DNA of 64,000 nt from Nonomuraea polychroma (GTDB lineage: Bacteria > Actinomycetota > Actinomycetes > Streptosporangiales > Streptosporangiaceae). The stretch is taken from NCBI RefSeq assembly GCF_004011505.1, contig NZ_SAUN01000001.1:2170001-2234000 (forward strand), written 5' to 3'. Both the position numbers and the translations under genes were made by a program. Shown one piece after another: positions 22,916 to 31,642 of this stretch. Numbering within the stretch: the first letter of the stretch is position 1; every line of letters begins with the position of its first letter. The notes below the pieces were generated by a model. It saw only the letters and a program-made list of their open reading frames with translations. It ran no database searches and had not been told where the DNA came from.

Positions 22916-23689
22916 TCAGAACCAGCCGCGGTGGCGGGCCATCTGCTCAAGGCCCCGCTGCAGGACGGCGTCCGCCGAGTTCGGCGGGTCGTCGTAGCGG
23001 ACCGTGAACCGGTTGTAGGCGTCGTGGCTGGAGGTCAGGAAGCCACCTCGCTTGTCGGCCTCCAGGATGACGTCCATCTGCCGCGGCCCGGCGATGAACG
23101 TCAGCTCCAGCTCGTTGAAGTACTTCCGCCACTGCCCGCCGGCGTAGTACTCGATCTCCTGGAAGAACGGCATCGTCGAGCCGTACAGCGTGCCGCGCTC
23201 CAGGTCGGCCTTCTTGAAGTGGAAGCCCATCCGGTCGAGCGCGCCGATGACGTGCTCCTGGACCGGCAGCGGGCTGACGAACAGCGGGTCGAGGTCGCCC
23301 TTGTCGAGCGCGCCCGCCAGCGCCAGCTCCGTCTGCACGCCCAGCTTCATGCCGTGCAGCGGGTGCCCGGCGATCGCGCTGATCGGCGTCTCCCACGGCA
23401 TCATGATCTCGAACGACTGCTGGTGCTGCGCGCCCTTCGCGAGCTGGAACGTCCCCGCGACCTGCTGGCGCAGGAAACTGTAGGTCGTCTTGTACTCGTT
23501 GTCGCCGGACTCGACTTCGACCACCGCGGTCAGGTCGATGTAGATCCCCTCGACCTTGTAATCGGAGTTGCCGCCGCGGAAGTGCACGACGCCGCGCAGC
23601 GGCTCGCCCGGGCGCACACCCGTGTTGGTCAACACCGTGTCAACCTCGACGCCCGCGCCGAACGCGGCCATCAACTTGCGGAACACCAT
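22916..23689 (-). CDS. Spo0M-type sporulation control protein
   Basis: A 257-residue protein of the SpoOM family (arrestin-like beta-sandwich pair). Recognisable parts are the N-terminus MVFRKLMAAFGAGVEVDTVL, RPGEPLRGVVHFRGGNSDYKVEGIYIDL and the mid-protein VPGTFQLAKG-like segment followed by MPWETPISAI. In Bacillus Spo0M modulates entry into sporulation; in actinomycetes related proteins are common but little studied. AGGAG seven bases before the ATG supports the start. It is the last gene of the set with the two SPFH proteins: nine bases separate it from the upstream SPFH gene, so joint function at the membrane is likely. Confidence 0.85.
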   Translation of the reverse strand: MVFRKLMAAFGAGVEVDTVLTNTGVRPGEPLRGVVHFRGGNSDYKVEGIYIDLTAVVEVESGDNEYKTTYSFLRQQVAGTFQLAKGAQHQQSFEIMMPWETPISAIAGHPLHGMKLGVQTELALAGALDKGDLDPLFVSPLPVQEHVIGALDRMGFHFKKADLERGTLYGSTMPFFQEIEYYAGGQWRKYFNELELTFIAGPRQMDVILEADKRGGFLTSSHDAYNRFTVRYDDPPNSADAVLQRGLEQMARHRGWF

Positions 23690-23698
23690 GGGGTTCTC

Positions 23699-24940
23699 CT
23701 AGGGGGAAGGTGTGTGGCCGTTCACTTGTGCTGTTCCCGTGCCCGAGATGCGGGGGAGCAACTGGGCCAGGAGGAGGGTGGAGAGTGCGGAGTCCGACTG
23801 CCCCTGCTGGGTGCGAACGACCAGCGCCTGGGGTGCGTTCTCCGCCAGTTTGGCGCCCACGTCGAGGCGCTTGCGGGCCAGCTCGTACTGCAGCACGGCC
23901 CGGTTGTCCCGGTACGACTCGGCCAGCCGGCGCAGCGCCTTGGCCTCGTTCTCGGCGGAGGTCAGGTCGGCCCTGCCACGCGCCTCGATCTCCCACGTCA
24001 CCCGCTGCGCCTCGGTCTCCTGCTCCTCCAGCATGCGCGCCACGTTCTTGCGCGCGTTGTTGTGGGCGGCCTTGACCTCGACGACGCGGGCGTCACGGGT
24101 CTTCTTGGAGCGCTCGATCTCCATCAGCAGGGTGTCGATGCGGCGCTTTCGGGTCAGCTCCCACTCGCGCTCGTAGGCCGACAGCTCCTTGGCGACCTTC
24201 TCGCGGGTGGCCAGGTGCTGCTGGTACTGGTCGGGCAGCTGCACGTCGGGGATGTTCGCGCCGGTGATGCGCACGCCGTAGCGGCCGAGCTGGCGGTTGA
24301 GCGCGTCCTGCATGTCGCCGACGTCGGAGCCGCGCAGGTCGTACGCGCGCTCGGTGTTGACCCGGCGGCTGCGCTGCCTGATCGCATCCTGCACCGCGCT
24401 GGACAGCACCAGGTCGAAGTTGCCCGCGCCGATCGTGCGCACGAACGCGACGGGGTCCACGATCCTGAACTTCAGGAAGAACTCGATCGACTTCAGCGGC
24501 ACGTTCTCGGCCGTCGGGCAGGCCACGATCGGCGCCGAGTACGGGATCTCCGTGGAGGTGTCGACGACCGCGTCCACCCGGTCCCACGGCAGCCACAGGT
24601 AGTGGCGGCCCGGCGGGAGCGTGCCGGTGATGGCGCCCCAGCGGCTGCGTACGCCGGTGGTGCCCTCCTCGATCTCGATGATGGCCTTGCGCCACATCGT
24701 GACCATCGCCAGGAGCAGGAAGAGCAGTGCCAGGAACGCCGCGATGAGCGTGAGGTCCGTCAGCGCCGCCATGCCGGCGAAGTAGAGCGCCAGGAACACC
24801 AGCGACATCCAGGCGAACCCGCGCCGGTCCTTGGGGATCACGACCGGCACGAGCTGCCCCTGCTCGCCGCCGCGCAGCAGCTGGCGGATCTCACCCCAGG
24901 AGGCGAGCGACTCCTTGATCTTCGAGAACTCGCGTGTCAT
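23699..24940 (-). CDS. SPFH/band-7 membrane protein (first)
   Basis: About 413 residues. Two adjacent hydrophobic segments (FAWMSLVFLALYFAGMAALTD, LIAAFLALLFLLLAMVTM; residues about 42-85) are followed by an SPFH/prohibitin-like domain (IEIEEGTTGVRSRWGAITGTLPPGRHYLWLPWD; VPLKSIEFFLKFRIVDPVAF) and a long charged helical part (LTRKRRIDTLLMEIERSKKTRDARVVEVKAA), likely coiled coil. SPFH proteins build oligomeric membrane microdomain scaffolds. The ATG at 24940 is preferred over an upstream in-frame start. It lies 89 bases after the second SPFH gene and nine bases before the Spo0M gene; two paralogues in tandem could form a hetero-oligomer, as FtsH partners HflK/HflC do. Inference. Confidence 0.82.
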   Translation of the reverse strand: MTREFSKIKESLASWGEIRQLLRGGEQGQLVPVVIPKDRRGFAWMSLVFLALYFAGMAALTDLTLIAAFLALLFLLLAMVTMWRKAIIEIEEGTTGVRSRWGAITGTLPPGRHYLWLPWDRVDAVVDTSTEIPYSAPIVACPTAENVPLKSIEFFLKFRIVDPVAFVRTIGAGNFDLVLSSAVQDAIRQRSRRVNTERAYDLRGSDVGDMQDALNRQLGRYGVRITGANIPDVQLPDQYQQHLATREKVAKELSAYEREWELTRKRRIDTLLMEIERSKKTRDARVVEVKAAHNNARKNVARMLEEQETEAQRVTWEIEARGRADLTSAENEAKALRRLAESYRDNRAVLQYELARKRLDVGAKLAENAPQALVVRTQQGQSDSALSTLLLAQLLPRISGTGTAQVNGHTPSP

Positions 24941-24961
24941 TGGTCGCTCACCACTCCTCAT

Positions 24962-25029
24962 TCACTCCGCGGAGTCCCGACTCCGTCGGGCCTCCACTAC
25001 GCTCACTGCGTCGGGTTCGCTCCGCCATA
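24962..25029. repeat. Short GC-rich palindromic spacer between the SPFH genes
   Basis: The spacer contains CTCCGCGGAG (perfect palindrome, about 24965-24974), CCGAC/GTCGG arms and several TCCGCC/CGTCGGG motifs. It looks like a small dispersed intergenic repeat; only a genome-wide search could show that. Confidence 0.25.
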
Positions 25030-26634
25030 TCAAATCTCCCCCTTGCCGGGCAGCAGGCGTTCGACGGTGCGTGCCAGGTCCGCGTCCGGCTCCGGCGGGT
25101 CCTGGGGCACGGTCACGTCGGCGGCGGCCTTCTTGAGCAGGGCGGCGATCTCGGCCTCGCGGCCTGCCACGCGGGAGGCGATCTCGTCGAGCCTGGAGCG
25201 GATGGCGGCCATGTCCTCGGCCGAGAACAACGCCGCGCCCTTGCCGCCCACCAGCTGCTGGGCCAGGGCCAGGAAGTCGATGTCGGTCTGGTCGCCGACC
25301 TGGACCACCTGCGGCAGCCTGGTGGCGATCGACTCGAGCTTGTTCAGCAGGTCCTGCTGGAAGCGGTAGTCCAGGATCTCGGGCGCCTCGGCGGCCGACA
25401 GCGCCCTGATGTCCAGCGCCTGCGCCTCCAGGAGCGCGGCGTTGGCGTTGGCCGTGGACTCCGCCTCGACCAGGCGCTGCCTGGCCTGGGCCTTGGCCTG
25501 GTGGCTGGCGCGTTCGAGGGCGGTGTCCATGCGGGCCTGGTAGCCGGCGATCTCCGCCTGAATGGCGCTCAGCGTCTCCTGCAGCCCGGCCAGCTCCTTG
25601 ATCAGGTCGCCCTCGTTCTGCTCCTTGCGCAGCTGCAGCTCGTACTCGTAGGTGTAGGCCTCCTTGGCGACCCGGACCATCTCGGGGGCGGCCAGGTCCA
25701 TGCGGTACTCCTGGCTGGACGGCTCGGCGTGGGTGATGTTCACGTCGGTGAGCCGTACGGCGGGGAGGAACTGCTGGTTGAGGCTCTCCAGCATGCCGTG
25801 CGTGCTCTCGCCCACCAGGTCGTAGATCTCCTCGGCCCGCTGGGCGTAGATGAGGGAGCGGGTGACCTCGCTGATGGCGTTCTGCAGCTTGGACTGGAAG
25901 CCGCTGACCGAGCCGAGCACGAAGATGAACTCCGCCGGGTTCTCGATCCTGAACTGCAGGAACAGGTCCACGCTCGCCTTGACGCCCTGCTGGGTCGGGG
26001 CCTCGCTGATCGGCGCGTTGAACGGGTACTCGCGGGTGGTGTTGACGATGTAGCTGACCCGCTTCCACGGGTTGAACAGCGTCACCCGGCCCGGGTCCGC
26101 GATGTGCACCAGCTTGCCGAACTGGGTGATCAGCGCCTTGCAGCCCTCGGGCACCATCACCACGCTGCGCCGCCACCACAGGAACACCGCGGCCAGGACC
26201 AGCACCACCCAGTAGTGCGGCCCGAAGATCAGATCGGTGTTCGGGATGACGTTGCCGAGCGCGCCGATGAGGCCGAGCACCACCAGGATGCCCAGCGGCA
26301 CGATCACCTTCGCGGTGCTGCCCTTGGGGATCACCACGGGGGAGATGACGTGCATGCCGTTCTCGGCGAAGCTGCGGTTGACGATCTCCCCGGCCTCGGT
26401 CAGCGACGCCGTCCTGGCCTCGATGAGCGTGCCGACGGAGGCGCCTCCGTCACGCGCGGCGGCGAAGTCGTGGGGGTTCAGCGCGAAGCCGCGGCCCTGC
26501 CCGGCCAGTTGTCCCGCCTGGTCGACGACCTGTCCCATGGCCTGGCCCATGGCCTGTCGTACATCACCCCCTTGGGCGACCGCTTGGGCTATGCCCTGAC
26601 CTGCCTGGATCAGTGCCTCTCTGGGTCGTGACAT
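25030..26634 (-). CDS. SPFH/band-7 membrane protein (second)
   Basis: About 534 residues. An N-terminal Ala/Gln-rich part (AGQGIAQAVAQGGDVRQAMG) precedes two membrane segments (IVPLGILVVLGLIGALGN and YWVVLVLAAVFLWW, about 130-180), an SPFH domain (SVVMVPEGCKALITQFGKLVHIADPGRVTLFNPW; VKASVDLFLQFRIENPAEFIF) and a long helical region rich in Ala, Glu and Arg. The tail has DIDFLALAQQLVGGKGAALFSAEDM. ATG 26634 has AAGGAAGG upstream. First gene of the operon SPFH-SPFH-spo0M; divergent from the truncated ABC gene. It differs from its neighbour enough to be an old duplicate. Confidence 0.82.
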   Translation of the reverse strand: MSRPREALIQAGQGIAQAVAQGGDVRQAMGQAMGQVVDQAGQLAGQGRGFALNPHDFAAARDGGASVGTLIEARTASLTEAGEIVNRSFAENGMHVISPVVIPKGSTAKVIVPLGILVVLGLIGALGNVIPNTDLIFGPHYWVVLVLAAVFLWWRRSVVMVPEGCKALITQFGKLVHIADPGRVTLFNPWKRVSYIVNTTREYPFNAPISEAPTQQGVKASVDLFLQFRIENPAEFIFVLGSVSGFQSKLQNAISEVTRSLIYAQRAEEIYDLVGESTHGMLESLNQQFLPAVRLTDVNITHAEPSSQEYRMDLAAPEMVRVAKEAYTYEYELQLRKEQNEGDLIKELAGLQETLSAIQAEIAGYQARMDTALERASHQAKAQARQRLVEAESTANANAALLEAQALDIRALSAAEAPEILDYRFQQDLLNKLESIATRLPQVVQVGDQTDIDFLALAQQLVGGKGAALFSAEDMAAIRSRLDEIASRVAGREAEIAALLKKAAADVTVPQDPPEPDADLARTVERLLPGKGEI

Positions 26635-26718
26635 TAGACCTTCCTTTTCCGCTACAGGCGAATCCGACCGTATCGGGTGTGACTTGCTGTTCGCTTGCAA
26701 AGCCCTGTCACAGGTCTG

Positions 26719-26746
26719 TTGCGTCTCGTAGTAGAGGTGCTATCTA
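26719..26746 (+). promoter_or_regulatory. Predicted promoter of truncated ABC-2 gene
   Basis: TTGCGT (26719-26724), 16-base spacer, TATCTA (26741-26746), followed by a leader of about 20 bases with TTGGAGG before the ATG. Confidence 0.4.
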
Positions 26747-26763
26747 TGTAGTAGACATACTAC
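26728..26763. promoter_or_regulatory. GTAGTAGA direct repeats and GTAGTA/TACTAC palindrome
   Basis: GTAGTAGA occurs at 26728-26735 and 26748-26755, 20 bases apart (two helical turns); the second forms GTAGTA-GACA-TACTAC (26748-26763). The copies flank the -10, a good position for an operator. The XRE regulator two genes down is the obvious candidate binder; inference. Confidence 0.4.
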
Positions 26764-26774
26764 TTGGAGGTTTC

Positions 26775-27260
26775 ATGGGGGCGGTGAGAGTGCTTGTCAA
26801 GCACAGCCTGACCAGCCCGCAGGACATCGCCTTCAACGTGATCTCCACGGCGGCCTTCGTGGTCGTGCTCTACTTCCAGCGCGACGCGACGGCGCCGGGC
26901 TCCGCCGTTCCCCTGGCCATGCTGACCCTGCCGGGCATCCTCGGCCTGGGGGTGGCGTTCAACGGGCTGATCGGCGTGATCAGCATGATGGCCGTCGAGC
27001 GCGAGGACGGCACCCTGCTGCGCGTCAAGGCGGTTCCGCAGGGCATGCTGGGCTGTCTCGTCGGCCGCATCGCGCTGCTGATGCTGCAGTCCTCGGCCGG
27101 TCTGGCGATCATGGTCGTGGCCGGGGTGGTCCTGGTGCTCCTGGCCTGGGCGGTGGCGAGCCTGCTCATCGCGCCGCCGATCCTGCGCAGGATGGCCAGG
27201 CGCGAGTCGGGCCCGCTGATGGAGGCGCGGCGCCACCGGGCACTCCAGCGGGTCGTCTGA
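26775..27260 (+). pseudogene. ABC-2 transporter permease with internal deletion
   Basis: A 161-residue product that begins like an ABC-2 drug/polysaccharide exporter permease (SLTSPQDIAFNVISTAAFVVVLYFQRDA, GVISMMAVEREDGTLLRVKAVPQGMLGCLVGRI) and ends like one (LLAWAVASLLIAPPILRRMARRESGPLMEARR), but the middle membrane segments are missing: family members are about 240-270 residues. The reading frame is intact across the join, so this is an in-frame deletion rather than a frameshift. No ATPase partner gene lies beside it. TTGGAGG four bases before ATG 26775 and a promoter upstream suggest it is still expressed. It may be non-functional or a small membrane protein of new use. Confidence 0.6.
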
Positions 27261-27274
27261 GAAAATACGTGGTG

Positions 27275-27508
27275 ATGAGCGAGACCGTCTACAACCGCAT
27301 CGCGCTGCTGCGCGCAGAGCGGAACGTCACCCGCAGGCAGCTGTCCGATGCCCTGGGGGTGCACTATCAGACCATCGGCTACCTGGAACGGGGGGAGTAC
27401 AGCCCGAGCCTTTACCTGGCGCTGAAGATCGCCGAATACTTCGAGGTGCCCGTGGAGGTCGTCTTCTCCACCACCCCGTTCCCGCGGATCGGGGAGCGGT
27501 CGGCCTGA
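27275..27508 (+). CDS. Small XRE/HTH regulator
   Basis: About 77 residues, one helix-turn-helix of the Cro/C1 type: RNVTRRQLSDALGVHYQTIGYLERGEYSPSLYLALKIAEYF, the form of stand-alone regulators (YozG-like) that accompany ABC-2 exporters. Start is ATG 27275; GTG codons at 27269 and 27272 are in frame. It follows the truncated permease by 14 bases, and probably shares its transcript. It likely represses its own operon through the GTAGTA repeats; inference. Confidence 0.82.
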   Translation: MSETVYNRIALLRAERNVTRRQLSDALGVHYQTIGYLERGEYSPSLYLALKIAEYFEVPVEVVFSTTPFPRIGERSA

Positions 27509-27517
27509 CGGCGGATT

Positions 27518-27540
27518 CTGTCAGCCCCGCCGCCTACAGT
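27518..27540 (+). promoter_or_regulatory. PafBC-like (RecA-independent damage) promoter of uvrB
   Basis: CTGTCAGCC (27518-27526), eight bases, TACAGT (27535-27540): this fits TTGTCRGTG-N8-TAnnnT with exact spacing and the full TGTCAG core. The -10 ends seven bases before ATG 27548, so the message is probably leaderless. The same arrangement precedes polA. Confidence 0.55.
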
Positions 27541-27547
27541 GGGCATT

Positions 27548-29659
27548 ATGCGACCGGTCACAGATTTGCAGCGGAGGGTGGCGCCGTTCGAGGTCGTCAC
27601 CGAGATGACTCCTTCCGGCGACCAGCCGACGGCCATCGCCGAGCTGGAGCGCCGCGTCAAGGCCGGGGAGAAGGACAACGTCCTGCTCGGTGCCACCGGC
27701 ACCGGCAAGACGGCCACGATCGCCTGGCTGATCGAGCGCCTGCAGCGGCCCGCGCTGGTCATGCAGCCCAACAAGACGCTCGCCGCCCAGTTCGCCAACG
27801 AGCTGCGGGAGATGCTGCCCAACAACGCGGTGGAATACTTCGTCTCCTACTACGACTACTACCAGCCCGAGGCCTACGTCCCGCAGAGCGACACCTACAT
27901 CGAGAAGGACTCCTCGATCAACGACGAGGTCGAGCGGCTGCGCCACTCGGCCACCAACTCCCTGCTCACCCGCAGGGACACGATCGTGGTCGCCTCCGTG
28001 TCCTGCATCTACGGCCTGGGCACCCCGCAGGAATACGTCGACCGCATGGCCAGGCTGCGCGTCGGCATGGACGTCGACCGCGACCAGTTGCTGCGCCGCC
28101 TGGTCGACATGCAGTACACGCGTAACGACCTCGCCTTCACCCGCGGCACGTTCCGGGTGCGCGGCGACACCATCGAGATCATCCCGAAGTACGAAGAGCT
28201 CGCCGTCCGCATCGAGATGTTCGGCGACGAGATCGAGAAGCTCTCCACCATGCACCCGCTGACCGGCGAGGTCATCACCGAGGACGAGGAGCTCTACATT
28301 TTCCCCGCCTCCCACTACGTCGCCGGCGAGGCGCGCATGGCGGCCGCGGTCGCGGGCATCGAGGCGGAGCTGGCCGAGCGGCTGTCGGAGCTGGAGCGGC
28401 AGGGCAAGCTGCTGGAGGCACAGCGGCTGCGGATGCGGACGACGTACGACATCGAGATGATGCGGCAGATCGGCACCTGCTCCGGCATCGAAAACTACTC
28501 CCGCCACATGGACGGGCGGGAGCCCGGCAGCGCGCCCAACACGCTGCTCGACTACTTCCCCGAGGACTTCCTGCTGGTCCTGGACGAGTCGCACCAGACC
28601 GTGCCGCAGATCGGCGCCATGTACGAAGGCGACGCCTCCCGCAAGCGCACGCTGGTCGAGCACGGCTTCCGGCTGCCGTCGGCGATGGACAACCGGCCGC
28701 TGAAGTGGGAGGAGTTCCTGGAGCGCATCGGCCAGACCGTCTACCTGTCGGCCACGCCGGGGTCCTACGAGCTGGGGCGGGTCAAGGGCGAGGTCGTCGA
28801 GCAGGTCATCCGCCCGACCGGCCTGGTCGACCCCGAGATCGTCGTCAAGCCCACCAAGGGGCAGATCGACGACCTGGTCCACGAGATCCGCGAGCGCGCC
28901 GACCGGGACGAGCGCGTGCTGGTCACCACGCTGACGAAGAAGATGTCCGAGGACCTCACCGACTATCTCCTGGAGCTCGGCATCCGGGTCCGCTACCTGC
29001 ACAGCGAGGTCGACACGCTGCGCCGCATCGAGCTGCTGCGCGAGCTGCGCACCGGCGAGTTCGACGTGCTCGTCGGCATCAACCTGCTGCGCGAGGGCCT
29101 CGACCTGCCCGAGGTGTCGCTGGTGGCCATCCTCGACGCTGACAAGGAGGGCTTCCTGCGCTCCGAGACGTCCCTGATCCAGACCATCGGCCGCGCCGCC
29201 CGAAACGTGTCAGGCCAGGTCCACATGTACGCCGACAAGGTGACCCCGTCGATGGAGCGGGCGATCGACGAGACCAACCGGCGGCGGGCCAAGCAGATCG
29301 CCTACAACCAGGCCAACGGCATCGACCCGCAGCCGCTCCGCAAGAAGATCGCCGACATCCTGGACTCGCTGCAGCGCGAGGACGCCGACACCGACAAGCT
29401 GCTCGGCGGCGGGGGCCGTCAGCAGTCGCGCGGCAAGGCGCCCATGCCCGGGTTCGCGTCGCGGCAGGCCGGGCAGCACGCCAAGGCCATCGCGGGCGAG
29501 ATGCCGCGCGCGCAGATCGAGTCGCTGGTCGAGTCGCTGACCGAGCAGATGCACCAGGCCGCGGCCGACCTGCAGTTCGAGGTGGCCGCCCGGTTGCGCG
29601 ACGAGATCAAGGAGCTCAAGCGGGAGCTCAGGGACATGCGCGAGGCCGGAGTGCGGTAA
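27548..29659 (+). CDS. uvrB: Excinuclease ABC subunit B
   Basis: A 703-residue UvrB, the damage-verifying helicase-like subunit of nucleotide excision repair. Motifs in order: Walker [17 protein letters not shown]; beta-hairpin [21 protein letters not shown] that is inserted between DNA strands; Walker B-like [20 protein letters not shown]; helicase motif [29 protein letters not shown] and QTIGRAARN; and the C-terminal UVR/UvrC-binding helix pair ([25 protein letters not shown]). The ATG at 27548 is chosen; an in-frame GTG lies at 27539, inside the -10 element. In mycobacteria uvrB lies close to coaE as it does here at greater distance. Confidence 0.98.
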   Translation: MRPVTDLQRRVAPFEVVTEMTPSGDQPTAIAELERRVKAGEKDNVLLGATGTGKTATIAWLIERLQRPALVMQPNKTLAAQFANELREMLPNNAVEYFVSYYDYYQPEAYVPQSDTYIEKDSSINDEVERLRHSATNSLLTRRDTIVVASVSCIYGLGTPQEYVDRMARLRVGMDVDRDQLLRRLVDMQYTRNDLAFTRGTFRVRGDTIEIIPKYEELAVRIEMFGDEIEKLSTMHPLTGEVITEDEELYIFPASHYVAGEARMAAAVAGIEAELAERLSELERQGKLLEAQRLRMRTTYDIEMMRQIGTCSGIENYSRHMDGREPGSAPNTLLDYFPEDFLLVLDESHQTVPQIGAMYEGDASRKRTLVEHGFRLPSAMDNRPLKWEEFLERIGQTVYLSATPGSYELGRVKGEVVEQVIRPTGLVDPEIVVKPTKGQIDDLVHEIRERADRDERVLVTTLTKKMSEDLTDYLLELGIRVRYLHSEVDTLRRIELLRELRTGEFDVLVGINLLREGLDLPEVSLVAILDADKEGFLRSETSLIQTIGRAARNVSGQVHMYADKVTPSMERAIDETNRRRAKQIAYNQANGIDPQPLRKKIADILDSLQREDADTDKLLGGGGRQQSRGKAPMPGFASRQAGQHAKAIAGEMPRAQIESLVESLTEQMHQAAADLQFEVAARLRDEIKELKRELRDMREAGVR

Positions 29660-29668
29660 GGGCCCCCT

Positions 29669-29742
29669 GGCCTGGGCGTCCGGCAGATCACGCGACGGAG
29701 AGGGACACCGGCCCACGGACGATCATGCCGCTCGTCCAGGCC
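29669..29742. terminator. Possible bidirectional terminator after uvrB
   Basis: GGCCTGGGCG (29669-29678) can pair with CGTCCAGGCC (29733-29742) with one G-U pair; the loop is long (54 bases). It lies in the gap between two converging genes. Weak evidence. Confidence 0.25.
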
Positions 29743-29788
29743 GGCTCCCTTTCTCGCTGCGGCCGCGTGGGAGTAAAGACGCCACGCA

Positions 29789-30703
29789 CTAATGCCGCTG
29801 ATCGTCTGGTTCGTCGAAGATGTCGTGCTGGGTTTGGGCGGTGGCAGCCCGGGTGGCCCAGGTTTCGAGTTGGTCGAGGTCGGTGCAGGCGCTGATCCGG
29901 GCCCGGATGCCGTCCGGGACGTCGAGGCCGCGGGCGCCCAGCACGAGTAGCACCATCCTGGCCGCCTCCTCCGCTCTCCCTTCGGCCTTACCTTCCGCCT
30001 TGCCTTCCGCCTTGCCTTCCGTTTTGCCGCGGCCGAAATGTTCGCGGGCCATGGGGCTGTAGACCGGCCAGGTGGTGGACGTCATGATCTCCTCCATAAG
30101 GCACCGGATCTCGGGCGAGGCCATGCTGTATGCGTATTCATGGTACTGCAGAGCGTGTTCGTCGTCTGTCTTTACGAGTGCTGCGGCGAACGCCTCGACG
30201 ACCTTGCGGTTGCGGCCGTGGACCATGACCGACATGGTGGCCAGGTCCAGGTGGGCGAGGGCGTGCTCGGGATCGGTGATGGCCGGGATGCAGTCGGGTC
30301 CCAGCACCCGGGCTTGCAGGCGATAACCGTCCAGCCCGGAATCGATCGGTCGCGTGTAATAGGCGGCGGCCGCACGGTTCGGGCAGATGACCAGCACTGT
30401 GACGTTGCAGCCAAGCATCAGCCACAGTGCGGCGGCGTAGCGGGCGAGCTGCCGGGGAGGCTTGGACGTGTCCTGCTGGATCTCCACGATGATGGCATGC
30501 GCGGGGGTTTGCGGTGGTCCCAGGACGATGACCAGGTCGGCCTCGAAGTCGTCGGAGGGGCGGGTGTTGAAGGTGTTGTCCTCCACCCGAAGGAGTGGGG
30601 TGGCGGGCAGTTCCACGCCCATGAGGTCGCGCAGGATCTCTACGGCCAGTTGCGGGCGGTCGCTGAACATCTGGATGAGCGTGTCGTGTCGGGGGGACGG
30701 CAT
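29789..30703 (-). CDS. Rpn/PD-(D/E)XK nuclease-like protein
   Basis: A 304-residue protein of the actinobacterial type related to Rpn/PD-(D/E)XK transposase-like nucleases. It starts MPSPRHDTLIQMFSDRPQLAVEILRDL; the probable nuclease core is DDFEADLVIVLG ... AHAIIVEIQQDTSKPP, giving the D...ExQ pattern. The C-terminus contains four-residue tandem repeats (GKTEGKAEGKAEGKAEGRAEE), a hallmark of this group, then a Leu-rich helical end. ATG 30703 is the start; the frame stays open far upstream but those codons are not conserved-looking. Members are numerous in streptomycetes; biological role unsettled (recombination-promoting or selfish). Converges with uvrB. Confidence 0.7.
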   Translation of the reverse strand: MPSPRHDTLIQMFSDRPQLAVEILRDLMGVELPATPLLRVEDNTFNTRPSDDFEADLVIVLGPPQTPAHAIIVEIQQDTSKPPRQLARYAAALWLMLGCNVTVLVICPNRAAAAYYTRPIDSGLDGYRLQARVLGPDCIPAITDPEHALAHLDLATMSVMVHGRNRKVVEAFAAALVKTDDEHALQYHEYAYSMASPEIRCLMEEIMTSTTWPVYSPMAREHFGRGKTEGKAEGKAEGKAEGRAEEAARMVLLVLGARGLDVPDGIRARISACTDLDQLETWATRAATAQTQHDIFDEPDDQRH

Positions 30704-30822
30704 GTCGCTTATTGTCGCATGTTGATCGCGGAGAGTATTGGAAGGTGGGAAGATCCTTCGCCGGTTGGTCGTGCAGGCGTGCGATGCAGGGTCGGTTGAG
30801 AGGCGGTCGGCGCGACAGGGAC

Positions 30823-31584
30823 TTAGGGGAGGAGGGTCCTGAGCGTCTGGGCGAAGGCCTCCGGGTTGTCGAGCATGATGTTGTGGCCGGACTCGGGAAT
30901 GCCGAGGACCTGGACGCCGGCCGCACGCAGGTCGTCGGCGGCCTCCGGCGGGTCGCCCTGCGGGTGCAGGAAGGCGCGGGGGATCGGCAGGGCCTTGAGC
31001 ATCTCGCGCATCGTGGGATCGGTGCCTTGGGCGAGGCTCACGGCCGTGCGGTGCAGGCCGCGCAGGTCCGCCAGCCGCATCGTGGACCACCAGTGCGGCC
31101 CCACCCGGTCACGGACCTCCTTCCATCCGTGCGCGACGAACTCCTCCTCCGTGTAGCTCGCGATGCCGCTGCTGCCGGGTTGGACGGGAATCGGGGAGTA
31201 CGGGTCGAGGTTGGCGTCCACGAGGATCAGGTTGGCGACCATCTCGGGGTGGTGGGCGGCCAGGACGATGGCCACCGCCCCGCCCATGCTGTGGGCGATC
31301 AGCGACGCGCCCGCGACCCCCGCCTTGCCCAGCGCCTCGGCCAGCGTGTCCGCGTGGGCTTCGAGCGTGTAGGCGAAGTCCTCCGGCCGGTCGCTGATGC
31401 CGAAGCCGAGCAGGTCGATCAGGAGCGAGCGGTGGCGCCCCAGCAGAGGGTGTGCCGCGACCTCCGCGTAGTAGGGGGCCGAGGTGGCGCCGAGGCCGTG
31501 AACGTACACACGGGCCGGCTCGGCACCCGGCAGCTCGACCCAGCGCATGCGAGCGCCGCTGGGGTGGACGATGGCATCGTGCAT
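30823..31584 (-). CDS. Alpha/beta hydrolase
   Basis: A 253-residue alpha/beta hydrolase. Oxyanion turn VYVHGLGATSAPY, nucleophile elbow LIAHSMGGAVAIVLA (Ser), and C-terminal GIPESGHNIMLDNPEAF (His) define the triad; the Asp is probably in the RAFLHPQGDPPE part. Typical of small-molecule esterases or C-C hydrolases; substrate unknown. GAGGAGG precedes the ATG at 31584. It is divergent from a PadR regulator with 58 bases between starts, so PadR is the likely controller. Confidence 0.85.
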   Translation of the reverse strand: MHDAIVHPSGARMRWVELPGAEPARVYVHGLGATSAPYYAEVAAHPLLGRHRSLLIDLLGFGISDRPEDFAYTLEAHADTLAEALGKAGVAGASLIAHSMGGAVAIVLAAHHPEMVANLILVDANLDPYSPIPVQPGSSGIASYTEEEFVAHGWKEVRDRVGPHWWSTMRLADLRGLHRTAVSLAQGTDPTMREMLKALPIPRAFLHPQGDPPEAADDLRAAGVQVLGIPESGHNIMLDNPEAFAQTLRTLLP

Positions 31585-31594
31585 GACGGCCTCC

Positions 31595-31640
31595 TCGTGT
31601 ATCGGGGCCAATATATATCGGCTCCGAGGTATGATCGTCG
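31595..31640. promoter_or_regulatory. AT-rich divergent promoter, hydrolase/PadR
   Basis: CCAATATATATCGG at about 31611-31624 is the only AT-rich stretch in this gap and can serve as -10 for one or both genes. No perfect palindrome is visible. Confidence 0.35.
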
Positions 31641-31642
31641 TC

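Noticed and set aside
29660..29788. tRNA or other small RNA gene after uvrB
   Set aside because: No cloverleaf or T-loop pattern; only a weak long-loop inverted repeat.
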